Source: an uncultured Roseovarius sp. (lineage in GTDB: Bacteria > Pseudomonadota > Alphaproteobacteria > Rhodobacterales > Rhodobacteraceae). From it: 36,528 nucleotides of DNA. The translations under genes and the position numbers were made by a program. Numbering within the stretch: position 1 is the first letter of the stretch; every line of letters starts with the position of its first letter. The stretch lies in assembly GCA_937884705.1 (NCBI GenBank), contig CAKZYL010000053.1:1-36528 (forward strand), in the 5' to 3' direction. Below are positions 1-8,985 of the stretch, in pieces. Under the pieces are notes generated by a model. It did no database searches. It was not told the origin of the DNA and was given only the letters and a program-made list of their open reading frames with translations.

Positions 1-186
1 GATCATTTGGATCGCGCTGAAGGACGCAGGGATCGAACAGATACCCGTTACAAAACGGCCGACCGCGTCGAAGATCGTCGGGACTTTGTTGAAAGCGTGA
101 TTGACGAGACGTTCGATCATGGCCCGGTCGATGTCATTGAAGACCATCTGGACCGCAGAGAGGGCGTACACGATCGGCTCTGGTGA
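1..186 (+). CDS. 3' end of a truncated CDS, charged D/R/E-rich C-terminus (…DHLDRREGVHDRLW*)
   Basis: Frame 1 is open from base 1 to TGA at 184-186; repeated DHLDR..EG motifs; no start inside the window. Confidence 0.4.
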   Translation, partial: DHLDRAEGRRDRTDTRYKTADRVEDRRDFVESVIDETFDHGPVDVIEDHLDRREGVHDRLW

Positions 187-219
187 GCCCGGAAAGGGCT
201 GGTGGCTTTCAGCTATGGC

Positions 220-1143
220 TCAACTCGTCTTACCGGTGAAGAGGCGCGCTAGTGCGCCGTATTGGCTCAGGCCAACACCCGAGAGGATAAGCGCCATCGC
301 CAGAAAAAGACTTGGTGGCAGGGGCTCTGACAGGATGGTGATCCCGAAGATCACTGACCAGATAGGCACCATGTAATTCACCAGCCCCATGAAAACGGGG
401 CCTGCATCTTTGATAACCTGAATGAGAATGATCTGCGCGATACCCGTGGGCAAAACGCCCAGATAGATCAGTGCCCAGAGGCTGCGGCCTTCGGGCAGTG
501 CCGGCAGCCCTTCCATGAAAAGCGCGTAAGGCGTGAAGACCAGTGCCGCGACCAGCAAAACGGCTGCGGCCAGCTCCAATAGATCCGTCTGTGGGCTGAG
601 CCGCGTGCAGATTGAGCCCATCGCATAGCAACAGGCCGCGCCGACGCAGGCGAGCCTGGCCAGCAGCTCAAGATCTGCACCCGTTGACGCGAAGGCCTCA
701 GGACCAATGAGCACGATGACGCCCAGCGTCCCCGTAGCAAAGCCCACACTGCGCCGCCATGTCAGGCGTTCACCAGGAACCAATAGATGCGCCAAGGGCA
801 AGGTGAAAAGAGGCACAACCGCCATGCAGACGCCGGCAAACCCGGATGCCACATTTTGCTGACCCCAGCTGAGCAAGGAAAATGGCACTGCGTTCGATAA
901 AAGCGCCATGCCACAAATGAAGGCCCAGAGCCGCGCGGATCCCGGTGCCCTGAAAGAGGGGATGGATCTTCCGCGCGCCAGGTTGATCGACAAGAGCAAT
1001 ACCGCACCGAGGCAAAGGCGGACGGCCACGAGTGTCAATGGACCGGTGCCCTCGAGGGCGATCGTTGTCGACATAAACGCCGCGCCCCAGATCACGCCGA
1101 GCGCAGAGATCCGCAGCCAGTTGATAGGGGAGATGTCTTGCAT
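220..1143 (-). CDS. DMT superfamily (EamA-like) transporter
   Basis: 307 aa, about 10 hydrophobic segments, duplicated EamA-like architecture (LGVIWGAAFMSTTIALEG…). Confidence 0.88.
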   Translation of the reverse strand: MQDISPINWLRISALGVIWGAAFMSTTIALEGTGPLTLVAVRLCLGAVLLLSINLARGRSIPSFRAPGSARLWAFICGMALLSNAVPFSLLSWGQQNVASGFAGVCMAVVPLFTLPLAHLLVPGERLTWRRSVGFATGTLGVIVLIGPEAFASTGADLELLARLACVGAACCYAMGSICTRLSPQTDLLELAAAVLLVAALVFTPYALFMEGLPALPEGRSLWALIYLGVLPTGIAQIILIQVIKDAGPVFMGLVNYMVPIWSVIFGITILSEPLPPSLFLAMALILSGVGLSQYGALARLFTGKTS

Positions 1144-1156
1144 TTTGGGCCTTACG

Positions 1157-1183
1157 AAAAGGGGCGCTCAGTGCCGAGCGCCC
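1157..1183 (-). terminator. Probable intrinsic terminator downstream of ilvC
   Basis: Perfect 8-bp stem GGGCGCTC(1162-1169)/GAGCGCCC(1176-1183), loop AGTGCC; followed on the minus strand by CTTTT. Confidence 0.55.
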
Positions 1184-1258
1184 GTTCTCTAGATATCATC
1201 GTAATCGGTAAGGCAAGCGACCGCGTGGGGCAAAGACCACCCGACGGGGGCGCATGGC

Positions 1259-2299
<1,041 letters not shown>

Positions 2300-2411
2300 T
2301 CATTTTGCCGGGGAGCATACGCAGAAACCGGCCATAAGAGCGGCATTTTCCGGTGTGATTGAAGTATTTTTCGCGTATCTATAATCAAGCAATGTAATTC
2401 TTGGTTTTTTC

Positions 2412-2867
2412 ATGCTCGACGACAGCGACCGGCGCCTTCTGCGCCAGTACCAGTATGCCCCTGATCTCTCTGTTGCCGATCTGGCAGAGCAAGCCGGCGT
2501 GACGCCAGGCACCTGTGCTCGCCGATTGGACCGAATGCGAGAGGCGGGGATCATTCGCGCCAATCAGGCGGTGATCAACTGGCGGGCGCTCGGCTATGAA
2601 GTGGAGGTGTCGTTGCGCGTGACCCTGGAGAAATCTGTGCCGCGCGCCTTTGATGCGTTTCTGGCTGCGGCCCGTGACGTAGCAGAGGTGGTCGAGATCC
2701 AGACCTTTCTTGGCCGCGTGGACGTGCGTCTCTCGGTCATTGCCCGCGACATGGGCCATTACCAAGAGATCTATCGCACAGCGATCCTCGCCCTGCCCCA
2801 CATCGCCGATATCGAGGCCCTTATGCATGTCGCGCGGATCAAGAGCGATGAGCTTTTGCCCATATGA
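2412..2867 (+). CDS. Lrp/AsnC family transcriptional regulator
   Basis: 151 aa; N-terminal HTH (LLRQYQYAPDLSVADLAEQAGVTPGTCARRLDRMREAGII) plus RAM-like C-terminal domain. Confidence 0.92.
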   Translation: MLDDSDRRLLRQYQYAPDLSVADLAEQAGVTPGTCARRLDRMREAGIIRANQAVINWRALGYEVEVSLRVTLEKSVPRAFDAFLAAARDVAEVVEIQTFLGRVDVRLSVIARDMGHYQEIYRTAILALPHIADIEALMHVARIKSDELLPI

Positions 2868-3349
2868 TCGAGCTCGACACCACAGACCGGGCCCTTTTGC
2901 GCCTCCTGGCGGATGATGCCACGCAAACGGCCAGCGCCCTGGGTCGCAAACTTGGCCTGTCGCAGCCTGCCATCTGGCGTCGCACCAAACGTTTGCGCGA
3001 GGCCGGCGTTATCATCGGTCAGAGGCTGGATCTTGATGCCGAAGCATTGGGCTTTGGCGTGACGGTGTTTCTCGGGGTGAAACTGGCCACCAAGGGGCGC
3101 GTGAGCATCGCCGATTTTGAACGCGCGGTATCGGCGATCCCCGAAGTGCAAACCGTGGAGCACATTCTCGGGCTCTATGATTATCGCTTGCGGGTGGTGG
3201 CCCGCGATATCGCGGATTTTGAGCGCGTGTTGCGGCGCCGGATCATGATGCTTCCCGGGGTCGGCGATGTAGAAGCAAACGTGCTCTTAAGCGAAGAACG
3301 CAGACCGGGGCCCATCGGTGCCGCGCTTTTAAATGGCGCTTTGCCATAA
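2864..3349 (+). CDS. Lrp/AsnC family transcriptional regulator (second, tandem)
   Basis: 161 aa; HTH LSQPAIWRRTKRLREAGVI; ATGA overlap with the previous gene. Confidence 0.92.
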   Translation: MIELDTTDRALLRLLADDATQTASALGRKLGLSQPAIWRRTKRLREAGVIIGQRLDLDAEALGFGVTVFLGVKLATKGRVSIADFERAVSAIPEVQTVEHILGLYDYRLRVVARDIADFERVLRRRIMMLPGVGDVEANVLLSEERRPGPIGAALLNGALP

Positions 3350-3394
3350 AAGTTCTACAGTCCAAGCAGCGCCACCGACGATAAGGACAGGCCC

Positions 3395-4042
3395 ATGAAC
3401 AAAGCAGCCACGAAAGACGCCTACACGTTGATCCTCGAAGCGATTGACGGGGGGGACTTTCGGCCCGGTGATCGATTGGTGGAAAGCGATTTGGCAGACC
3501 GGTTTGGTGTCTCCCGAACGCCAATCCGAGAGGCGTTACAACGCTTAGAGACACAAAGCCTTCTCACACGCGATGGTCGCAGTCTGATTGTGGCCTCACT
3601 TGATCATAACCAACTTGCAGAGCTTTACGTCGTGCGCGCGGAGCTGGAAGGTCTGGCTGCAGGCTTGGCCGCCCGTCATGCCAGCCCCGAAGAGGTGCGC
3701 GTTTTGCAGGATATGGTCCAAGACGACCACAAGTTGATGGGCAACCCACAAGCGATGGCGCGCGCCAACCGGCGGTTTCACAAGCAGATCCATCTGAGTT
3801 CTCATAATCGGTATCTGGTGCAGCAACTGGATCTGGTGCATCGCTCCATGGCCTTGATGGCGACCACGTCACTTGCAGCCGTTGGGCGCGATGAGGATGC
3901 GCTTAAAGAACACAGCGCGATTGTAGAGGCCATTCATGAGGGTGATGTGGCGACGGCGACAGAAGCGCTCCGATCCCATATCTCGAAAGCCTTTGTGACC
4001 CGGCTGAAGCTCGATTCCGGCGAAGTGGAAAGCGCCGTTTAA
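3395..4042 (+). CDS. GntR family transcriptional regulator (FCD domain)
   Basis: 215 aa; wHTH (RPGDRLVESDLADRFGVSRTPIREALQRLETQSLL) plus FCD-type C-terminal domain. Confidence 0.93.
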   Translation: MNKAATKDAYTLILEAIDGGDFRPGDRLVESDLADRFGVSRTPIREALQRLETQSLLTRDGRSLIVASLDHNQLAELYVVRAELEGLAAGLAARHASPEEVRVLQDMVQDDHKLMGNPQAMARANRRFHKQIHLSSHNRYLVQQLDLVHRSMALMATTSLAAVGRDEDALKEHSAIVEAIHEGDVATATEALRSHISKAFVTRLKLDSGEVESAV

Positions 4043-4073
4043 GGCTAACCCCTCGCTGGTTACCCTTTGGTCA

Positions 4074-6032
4074 TTACTCTCCCGACGGCTTCGCGCTGCG
4101 ATGGTTCATCTTTTCAGGGCCGGTGGTCGCAAAGCCGTGCTGGGTCTTGTCCCAGAAGTAGGGTTTGACGGCCAGCTCGTAGACCGCCTTGTAAGCCGCG
4201 ACCGCCCCTAAAGGTGTGTAAAAATGCATGGTTGGGGTCCAAGGCAGCAAGTGTCGATGTCTGCGCCCCGCAACAGCGCTGGCATGGATCGTGATATTGA
4301 TCACTTCGATTACTAGAAAGCCAGAGCCCAGCCCAATCATCAAATCACGCGAGATAAAGGGGTCGAGGGGATGCGCAAAACCGAAAAGCACCAGCCAAAA
4401 CGACCACAAAACGGGGGCGAGTAGGAACTGAGACAGGGCCGTGACGAAATGCGCCTGAAAGCCCAAGAATTTCCAAAGGCCCAATTGCCTGATCAAAAGC
4501 CCCGGGCGACGCATGTGAACGATATAGGTGGTCATATAGCCTTTGAGCCAGCGGGAGCGTTGTCGGATCCATGCCCACGGCCGGCAATTTGCCTCTTCGT
4601 CTGTGACGGTTGCCAGCATTTCCGTGCGATATCCATGCCGTGCCAGCCGGAAGCCGAGATCAGCATCCTCTGTCACATTATGGGCGTCCCACCCGCCGAG
4701 ATGCTCCAAAATAGCGCGGCGGAAAAACAAGGTGGTGCCGCCAAGCGGGATGGCCCAGCCCAACTGCGATATGCCCGGCAGGATAAGCCTGAACCACGTC
4801 GCGTATTCTATTGTAAAGCACCGAGCGAGCCAGTTTTGCCGCGGATTGTAGTAATCAAGAACGCCCTGGATACAGGCAACATCCGGCGGCAAGGCCTGAA
4901 ATCGGCGAACCACCTGGGTGATCTGATCGGGCGCTGGTGCGTCTTCTGCATCATATACGCCGATGATCTCTCCTTCACAAAAATCGAGCGCGTAGTTCAT
5001 CGCGCGCGGTTTGGTTCGCGGTTGACCATCGGGCACAACAACAGGACGGATCCACGGCGGCAGATCAATCCTGGCCAACATGTTTTGCGTGGTGTCATCG
5101 GCCTCTTCAATCACCAGCAGCACATCCAAGAGGCATTTAGGATAGGTGAGCTTGCTCAATCGGGCGACGAGCGCATGCAACACTTCGGTTTCTCGAAAGA
5201 GCGGCACAAGGATCGAGACCTTGGGCAGCGGTTGGTCATCGTGCTGCAGGAGCGCGTCAGAGTGCGGTTCAGCGGTTTTATGCATGATAAATGCCGCTGT
5301 TTTGAAGACGGCCGAGACAACCAGCGTGAAGATCGCCCAGACAGCACAGGCTGCGAAGACAATTTCCGGGAAAGCCCACGTCGCGTAGGCCAACAAGGAC
5401 ACGGCGCCGGCGATCAATGTCAGACGCAGTGATCTTGACCGACTCCAGGTTCGGCAGCTTTCGCGCTCGGGCACGCGGGTACAGGCCGCTTCTGTCAATT
5501 TCGTGCGGTTGAATGTGGCAATCCGCGTCTGGATCGCCTCACGCGGGGCCAGCAAGATGCGTGCGCGTTCCAATTCCGATGGCAGCATATCCCCGATTTT
5601 GGACAAAACTTCAGGATCTTCCACCACAAGAGCGGGCGAGCCATCGCGATCGACAATGGGCATCACCGCGTGGCTCAATAGCAGCGATGGCTCAAGGTCG
5701 GTCTGCACGTATGGCAAGCGGCGCAGTTCATCTGCTGACAGGCGCCGCGTTTTGCCCGATTTCGCGTGTACATCCAGAAGCGACTGCCGACTCGCCAGAC
5801 CTTCGGTCAGCAAGATACGATCAAGTGACGCATTGCAGTTTCTTTGTACTGTGCGCGCGTGAGAAATGTCCTCAGGTGAAATGGCGCCATAGCGCACCAA
5901 ATCGGCGGCGCGTTTCTCTTGCACGTCCTCCAAGGTTGCCTCGACATCCGCATGGATGCCGCCAACCTGCCGGAGCTCGGTAATCCCCATACCGTTCCCT
6001 ATTTTGTCCTGTTCCCAGGGCGCGTTCGGCAC
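4074..6032 (-). CDS. Family 2 glycosyltransferase (cellulose-synthase-like membrane GT) with N-terminal GspE/MshE-N-like domain
   Basis: 652 aa; GT2 motifs YDAEDAP, TEDADLGFRL, QRSRWLKGYM; TM helices; N-terminal ~190 aa resembles T2SSE_N/MshEN (LVRYGAISPEDISHA…, …AVMPIVDRDGSPALVVEDP). Confidence 0.85.
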   Translation of the reverse strand: MPNAPWEQDKIGNGMGITELRQVGGIHADVEATLEDVQEKRAADLVRYGAISPEDISHARTVQRNCNASLDRILLTEGLASRQSLLDVHAKSGKTRRLSADELRRLPYVQTDLEPSLLLSHAVMPIVDRDGSPALVVEDPEVLSKIGDMLPSELERARILLAPREAIQTRIATFNRTKLTEAACTRVPERESCRTWSRSRSLRLTLIAGAVSLLAYATWAFPEIVFAACAVWAIFTLVVSAVFKTAAFIMHKTAEPHSDALLQHDDQPLPKVSILVPLFRETEVLHALVARLSKLTYPKCLLDVLLVIEEADDTTQNMLARIDLPPWIRPVVVPDGQPRTKPRAMNYALDFCEGEIIGVYDAEDAPAPDQITQVVRRFQALPPDVACIQGVLDYYNPRQNWLARCFTIEYATWFRLILPGISQLGWAIPLGGTTLFFRRAILEHLGGWDAHNVTEDADLGFRLARHGYRTEMLATVTDEEANCRPWAWIRQRSRWLKGYMTTYIVHMRRPGLLIRQLGLWKFLGFQAHFVTALSQFLLAPVLWSFWLVLFGFAHPLDPFISRDLMIGLGSGFLVIEVINITIHASAVAGRRHRHLLPWTPTMHFYTPLGAVAAYKAVYELAVKPYFWDKTQHGFATTGPEKMNHRSAKPSGE

Positions 6033-6045
6033 AGGTTTCGCGTGG

Positions 6046-6086
6046 ATTGGTTAACAAAATGTAAATATTACCGTATGTTAACCAAT
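6046..6086. repeat. Inverted repeat, candidate operator upstream of the GT2 gene
   Basis: ATTGGTTAAC (6046-6055) – 21 nt – GTTAACCAAT (6077-6086), perfect 10-bp dyad. Confidence 0.6.
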
Positions 6087-6140
6087 TAATGTCAGTTTAT
6101 CGCGAAGGGGTACAAAGGCAAAGAAAGCCCCGTTTGCAGG

Positions 6141-7298
6141 CTACTTAGCGGCATCAGCCATGGAGGCTGCAAAGCGCTCAAACAGGTAGAAACTGTCCTG
6201 GGGGCCAGGGCTGGCTTCTGGGTGATGCTGCACTGAAAAGACGGGCTTATCTGCCAGCCTGATCCCACAATTTGAGCCATCAAAGAGCGACACATGCGTC
6301 TCCAAGACACCCTGCGGCAAGCTTTGGCTATCGACAGCGAAGCCGTGGTTCATTGACGTGATTTCGACCTTGCCCGTCTCTATCTCTTTGACCGGGTGAT
6401 TGGCGCCGTGATGGCCGTGATTCATCTTGACCGTTTCGCCCCCAAGCGCGAGGGCCAGCATCTGATGGCCCAAGCAAATACCGAAGATCGGGATGTCCTT
6501 TTCCAGAACGCCCTGGATCATTGGTACCGCATATTCTCCGGTCGCGGCAGGATCGCCAGGGCCGTTTGAGAGAAACACACCATCGGGGTTGTGCCCGAGC
6601 ACATCTTCGGCCGTCGCCGTCGCAGGAAGGACCGTGACATTGCATCCTGCACTGGCCAAGCAGCGCAGGATGTTGCGTTTTGCTCCGTAATCGACGGCGA
6701 CCACCTTGTATTTGGGATCTGCCTGGCGCGTATACCCTTCCGGCCAGGCCCAGCGCATTTCATCCCAGCGATACGACTGCGCGCATGTCACGTCTTTGGC
6801 CAGATCAAGCCCTTCAAGACCGACAAATCCCCGTGCAGAGGCCACGAGAGCTTCTACATCAAACTGGCCGTCGGGATTGTGCGCGAGCGCCACATGAGGC
6901 GCGCCTTGCTGCCGGATGGCGCGGGTCAGCCGACGCGTGTCAATTCCGCCGATCGCAACCCGACCGCGCCGTTCCAGCCAATCGGCCAGACGTTCCGCCG
7001 CGCGCCAATTGCTCGGCTCTGTCGGGTCCCATTTGACAACCATACCTTCGGCCACCGGATCGGCTGTTTCATCGTCATCGGGGTTCACACCGACATTGCC
7101 GATATGGGGGAAGGTAAATGTCACCACCTGGCCCGCATAAGACGGATCGGTCATGATCTCTTGGTAGCCGGTCATCGCGGTGTTGAAGCAGAGTTCAGCG
7201 GTGACCTGCCCGGCGGCGCCAAACCCGTGGCCGTAAAACAACGACCCATCCGCCAACGCAAGGCATGCGGTGGGGCGCGATGGTGTCATGGGGGCCAT
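6141..7298 (-). CDS. carA: Carbamoyl-phosphate synthase small subunit
   Basis: LALADGSLFYGHGFGAAGQVTAELCFNTAMTGYQEIMTDPSYAGQ; GATase motif FGICLGHQMLALALGG; …VQHHPEASPGPQDS. Start trimmed to MAPMTPSRP at 7298. Confidence 0.97.
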   Translation of the reverse strand: MAPMTPSRPTACLALADGSLFYGHGFGAAGQVTAELCFNTAMTGYQEIMTDPSYAGQVVTFTFPHIGNVGVNPDDDETADPVAEGMVVKWDPTEPSNWRAAERLADWLERRGRVAIGGIDTRRLTRAIRQQGAPHVALAHNPDGQFDVEALVASARGFVGLEGLDLAKDVTCAQSYRWDEMRWAWPEGYTRQADPKYKVVAVDYGAKRNILRCLASAGCNVTVLPATATAEDVLGHNPDGVFLSNGPGDPAATGEYAVPMIQGVLEKDIPIFGICLGHQMLALALGGETVKMNHGHHGANHPVKEIETGKVEITSMNHGFAVDSQSLPQGVLETHVSLFDGSNCGIRLADKPVFSVQHHPEASPGPQDSFYLFERFAASMADAAK

Positions 7299-7460
7299 GG
7301 GACAGCTCTCCGGCAGCAGGGTCTGATCGGCAAATTGTCGGAGGTGTATGCAGGGTGAGAGCAAGGGTCAAGGGGCAATGTCACGAGATCAGAACCGGTT
7401 GTCAGACGGCGCGGTTTCCGCTACGCATCGCGTTCTCATCAGAGCAGGACACATCACGAC

Positions 7461-7922
7461 ATGGCACTGAAGACTCGCATCGATGATGCCCTCAAGCGGG
7501 CGATGAAGGACAAAGACAAATTGCGTCTTGGAACGCTGCGCCTGATCAATGCAGTGCTCAAAGATCAATCCATTGCCAGACGGGGCGAAGGCAAAGACCC
7601 CGAATTGTCGGAAGACGATATTCTCGCGGTGCTGGGAAAAATGACCAAGCAGAGACAGGAAAGCCTGCGCGCCTATGAAGAAGGCGGACGCATTGACCTG
7701 GCGGAGCGTGAGAAGGCCGAGATTGGCATTATCGCGGAATTTCTGCCACGCCAATTGACCTCTGACGAAGTGGATGAGGCGATTTCGGCGGCCATTGAAG
7801 CCTCTGGCGCCAGCTCCATCCGGGATATGGGCAAGGTGATGGGGCAGTTGAAAGCAAGCTACACAGGTCAGATGGACTTTGGCGCTGTGGGACCCATGGT
7901 GAAAGCAAAGCTCAGCGGGTGA
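7461..7922 (+). CDS. GatB/YqeY domain-containing protein
   Basis: 153 aa; LKTRIDDALKRAMKDKDKLRLGTLRLINAVLKDQ, C-terminal MGKVMGQLKASYTGQMDFG. Confidence 0.93.
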   Translation: MALKTRIDDALKRAMKDKDKLRLGTLRLINAVLKDQSIARRGEGKDPELSEDDILAVLGKMTKQRQESLRAYEEGGRIDLAEREKAEIGIIAEFLPRQLTSDEVDEAISAAIEASGASSIRDMGKVMGQLKASYTGQMDFGAVGPMVKAKLSG

Positions 7923-8423
7923 TCAGCGACCGGATGCAGTGACGAGCCGATCTGAGAGCTCGTCATAAAGCGAAACTCGCTCGTCTTCGGAGAGAAACGC
8001 GCCGATTTCGACCTCACGCCCTTTGCCGCAGAGCGTCACGTAATGCGGCACTGGCCCTCCGCTTTTGTGCATGTTGGCCTTGGCCCAATAGCTTTCACAC
8101 TCCCATTGCTGCAGGCGGCCATTGGGACTGGTCCGTGTCAGGTGAATTTCATTTGCGTCGATGGTCAGCTCTTCATAGAGACGCCCGTCGCGGTAAGACT
8201 TTTCAATGGCACACCAAACCCCGCCCACAGAGAGCATCAAAAACGGCAACACCCCCCAGAGCACCACTGTCCCTAAAAGCGGATAAAGCGGCACGGAAAT
8301 CATCACGGATGTGATCAGGATAAACCCGGCGAAACCTCGGCGCGACAATGACCTGTGCGGCCACAGATGCAGCGTGTGCACGGGATCAGAGGGCGTATCG
8401 GACAGAGACCATTGGTAAGGCAT
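7923..8423 (-). CDS. DUF2244 domain-containing protein
   Basis: Likely start MPYQWSLSDTPSDPVHTLHLWPHRSLSRRGF at 8423; two TM segments; HLWPHRSL motif. Confidence 0.8.
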   Translation of the reverse strand: MPYQWSLSDTPSDPVHTLHLWPHRSLSRRGFAGFILITSVMISVPLYPLLGTVVLWGVLPFLMLSVGGVWCAIEKSYRDGRLYEELTIDANEIHLTRTSPNGRLQQWECESYWAKANMHKSGGPVPHYVTLCGKGREVEIGAFLSEDERVSLYDELSDRLVTASGR

Positions 8424-8474
8424 ATGGGTACCGTAACCGATTCCGTGAGAAAGCAAAGAAATGAGTGGCTTGGA

Positions 8475-8912
8475 TTACGTTTCCAACCAAATTGTCACAG
8501 GCCCATCATTGACAAGCGCCACTTGCATGTCGGCCCCGAATTGGCCAGTGGCAACCGCGACACCCTCCGTTTCAAGGGTTTTCGCAAAATGAAGGTAGAG
8601 AGCTTCGCCGATATCCGGAGGCGCTGCCGCAGAAAAGCCAGGGCGGTTCCCTCGCGAGGTATCTGCCGCAAGCGTGAACTGGCTGACCACAAGAGCCCCG
8701 CCCCCGATGTCAAGGATCGAGCGGTTCATTTTCCCCGCCTCATCTTTGAAGATGCGCAGTTTTGTGATCTTGAGCGCAAGCTGCTCTACATGATGTTCCT
8801 CATCCCCTCGCATCGCGCACACCAATATCAAAAGGCCCGGGCCCGTTTCGCCGATGTTCATACCCTCGACGGTCACTGAAGCATCAGACACTCTTTGCAA
8901 AAGAGCTTTCAT
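8475..8912 (-). CDS. dtd: D-aminoacyl-tRNA deacylase
   Basis: 145 aa; [46 protein letters not shown]. Confidence 0.96.
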   Translation of the reverse strand: MKALLQRVSDASVTVEGMNIGETGPGLLILVCAMRGDEEHHVEQLALKITKLRIFKDEAGKMNRSILDIGGGALVVSQFTLAADTSRGNRPGFSAAAPPDIGEALYLHFAKTLETEGVAVATGQFGADMQVALVNDGPVTIWLET

Positions 8913-8985
8913 TCAATCCATCCAGACATGTTGGAAACGGTACATGCTCGCCTGCCAATCAGACACTTTACCCTCCGGCGCAGGC

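Noticed and set aside
4043-4073. TAACC…GGTTA as a bidirectional terminator between gntR and GT2
   Set aside because: Only a 5-bp AT-containing stem with no T-run.
4449-5432. 327-aa plus-strand ORF
   Set aside because: Antisense shadow of the GT2 gene, whose motifs are clear; typical of GC-rich DNA.
6046-6090. Calling the dyad a CtrA site
   Set aside because: TTAACCAATTAA has 4 rather than 7 nt between TTAA halves, so I left the regulator unnamed.
6591-7358. 255-aa plus-strand ORF
   Set aside because: Antisense shadow of carA.
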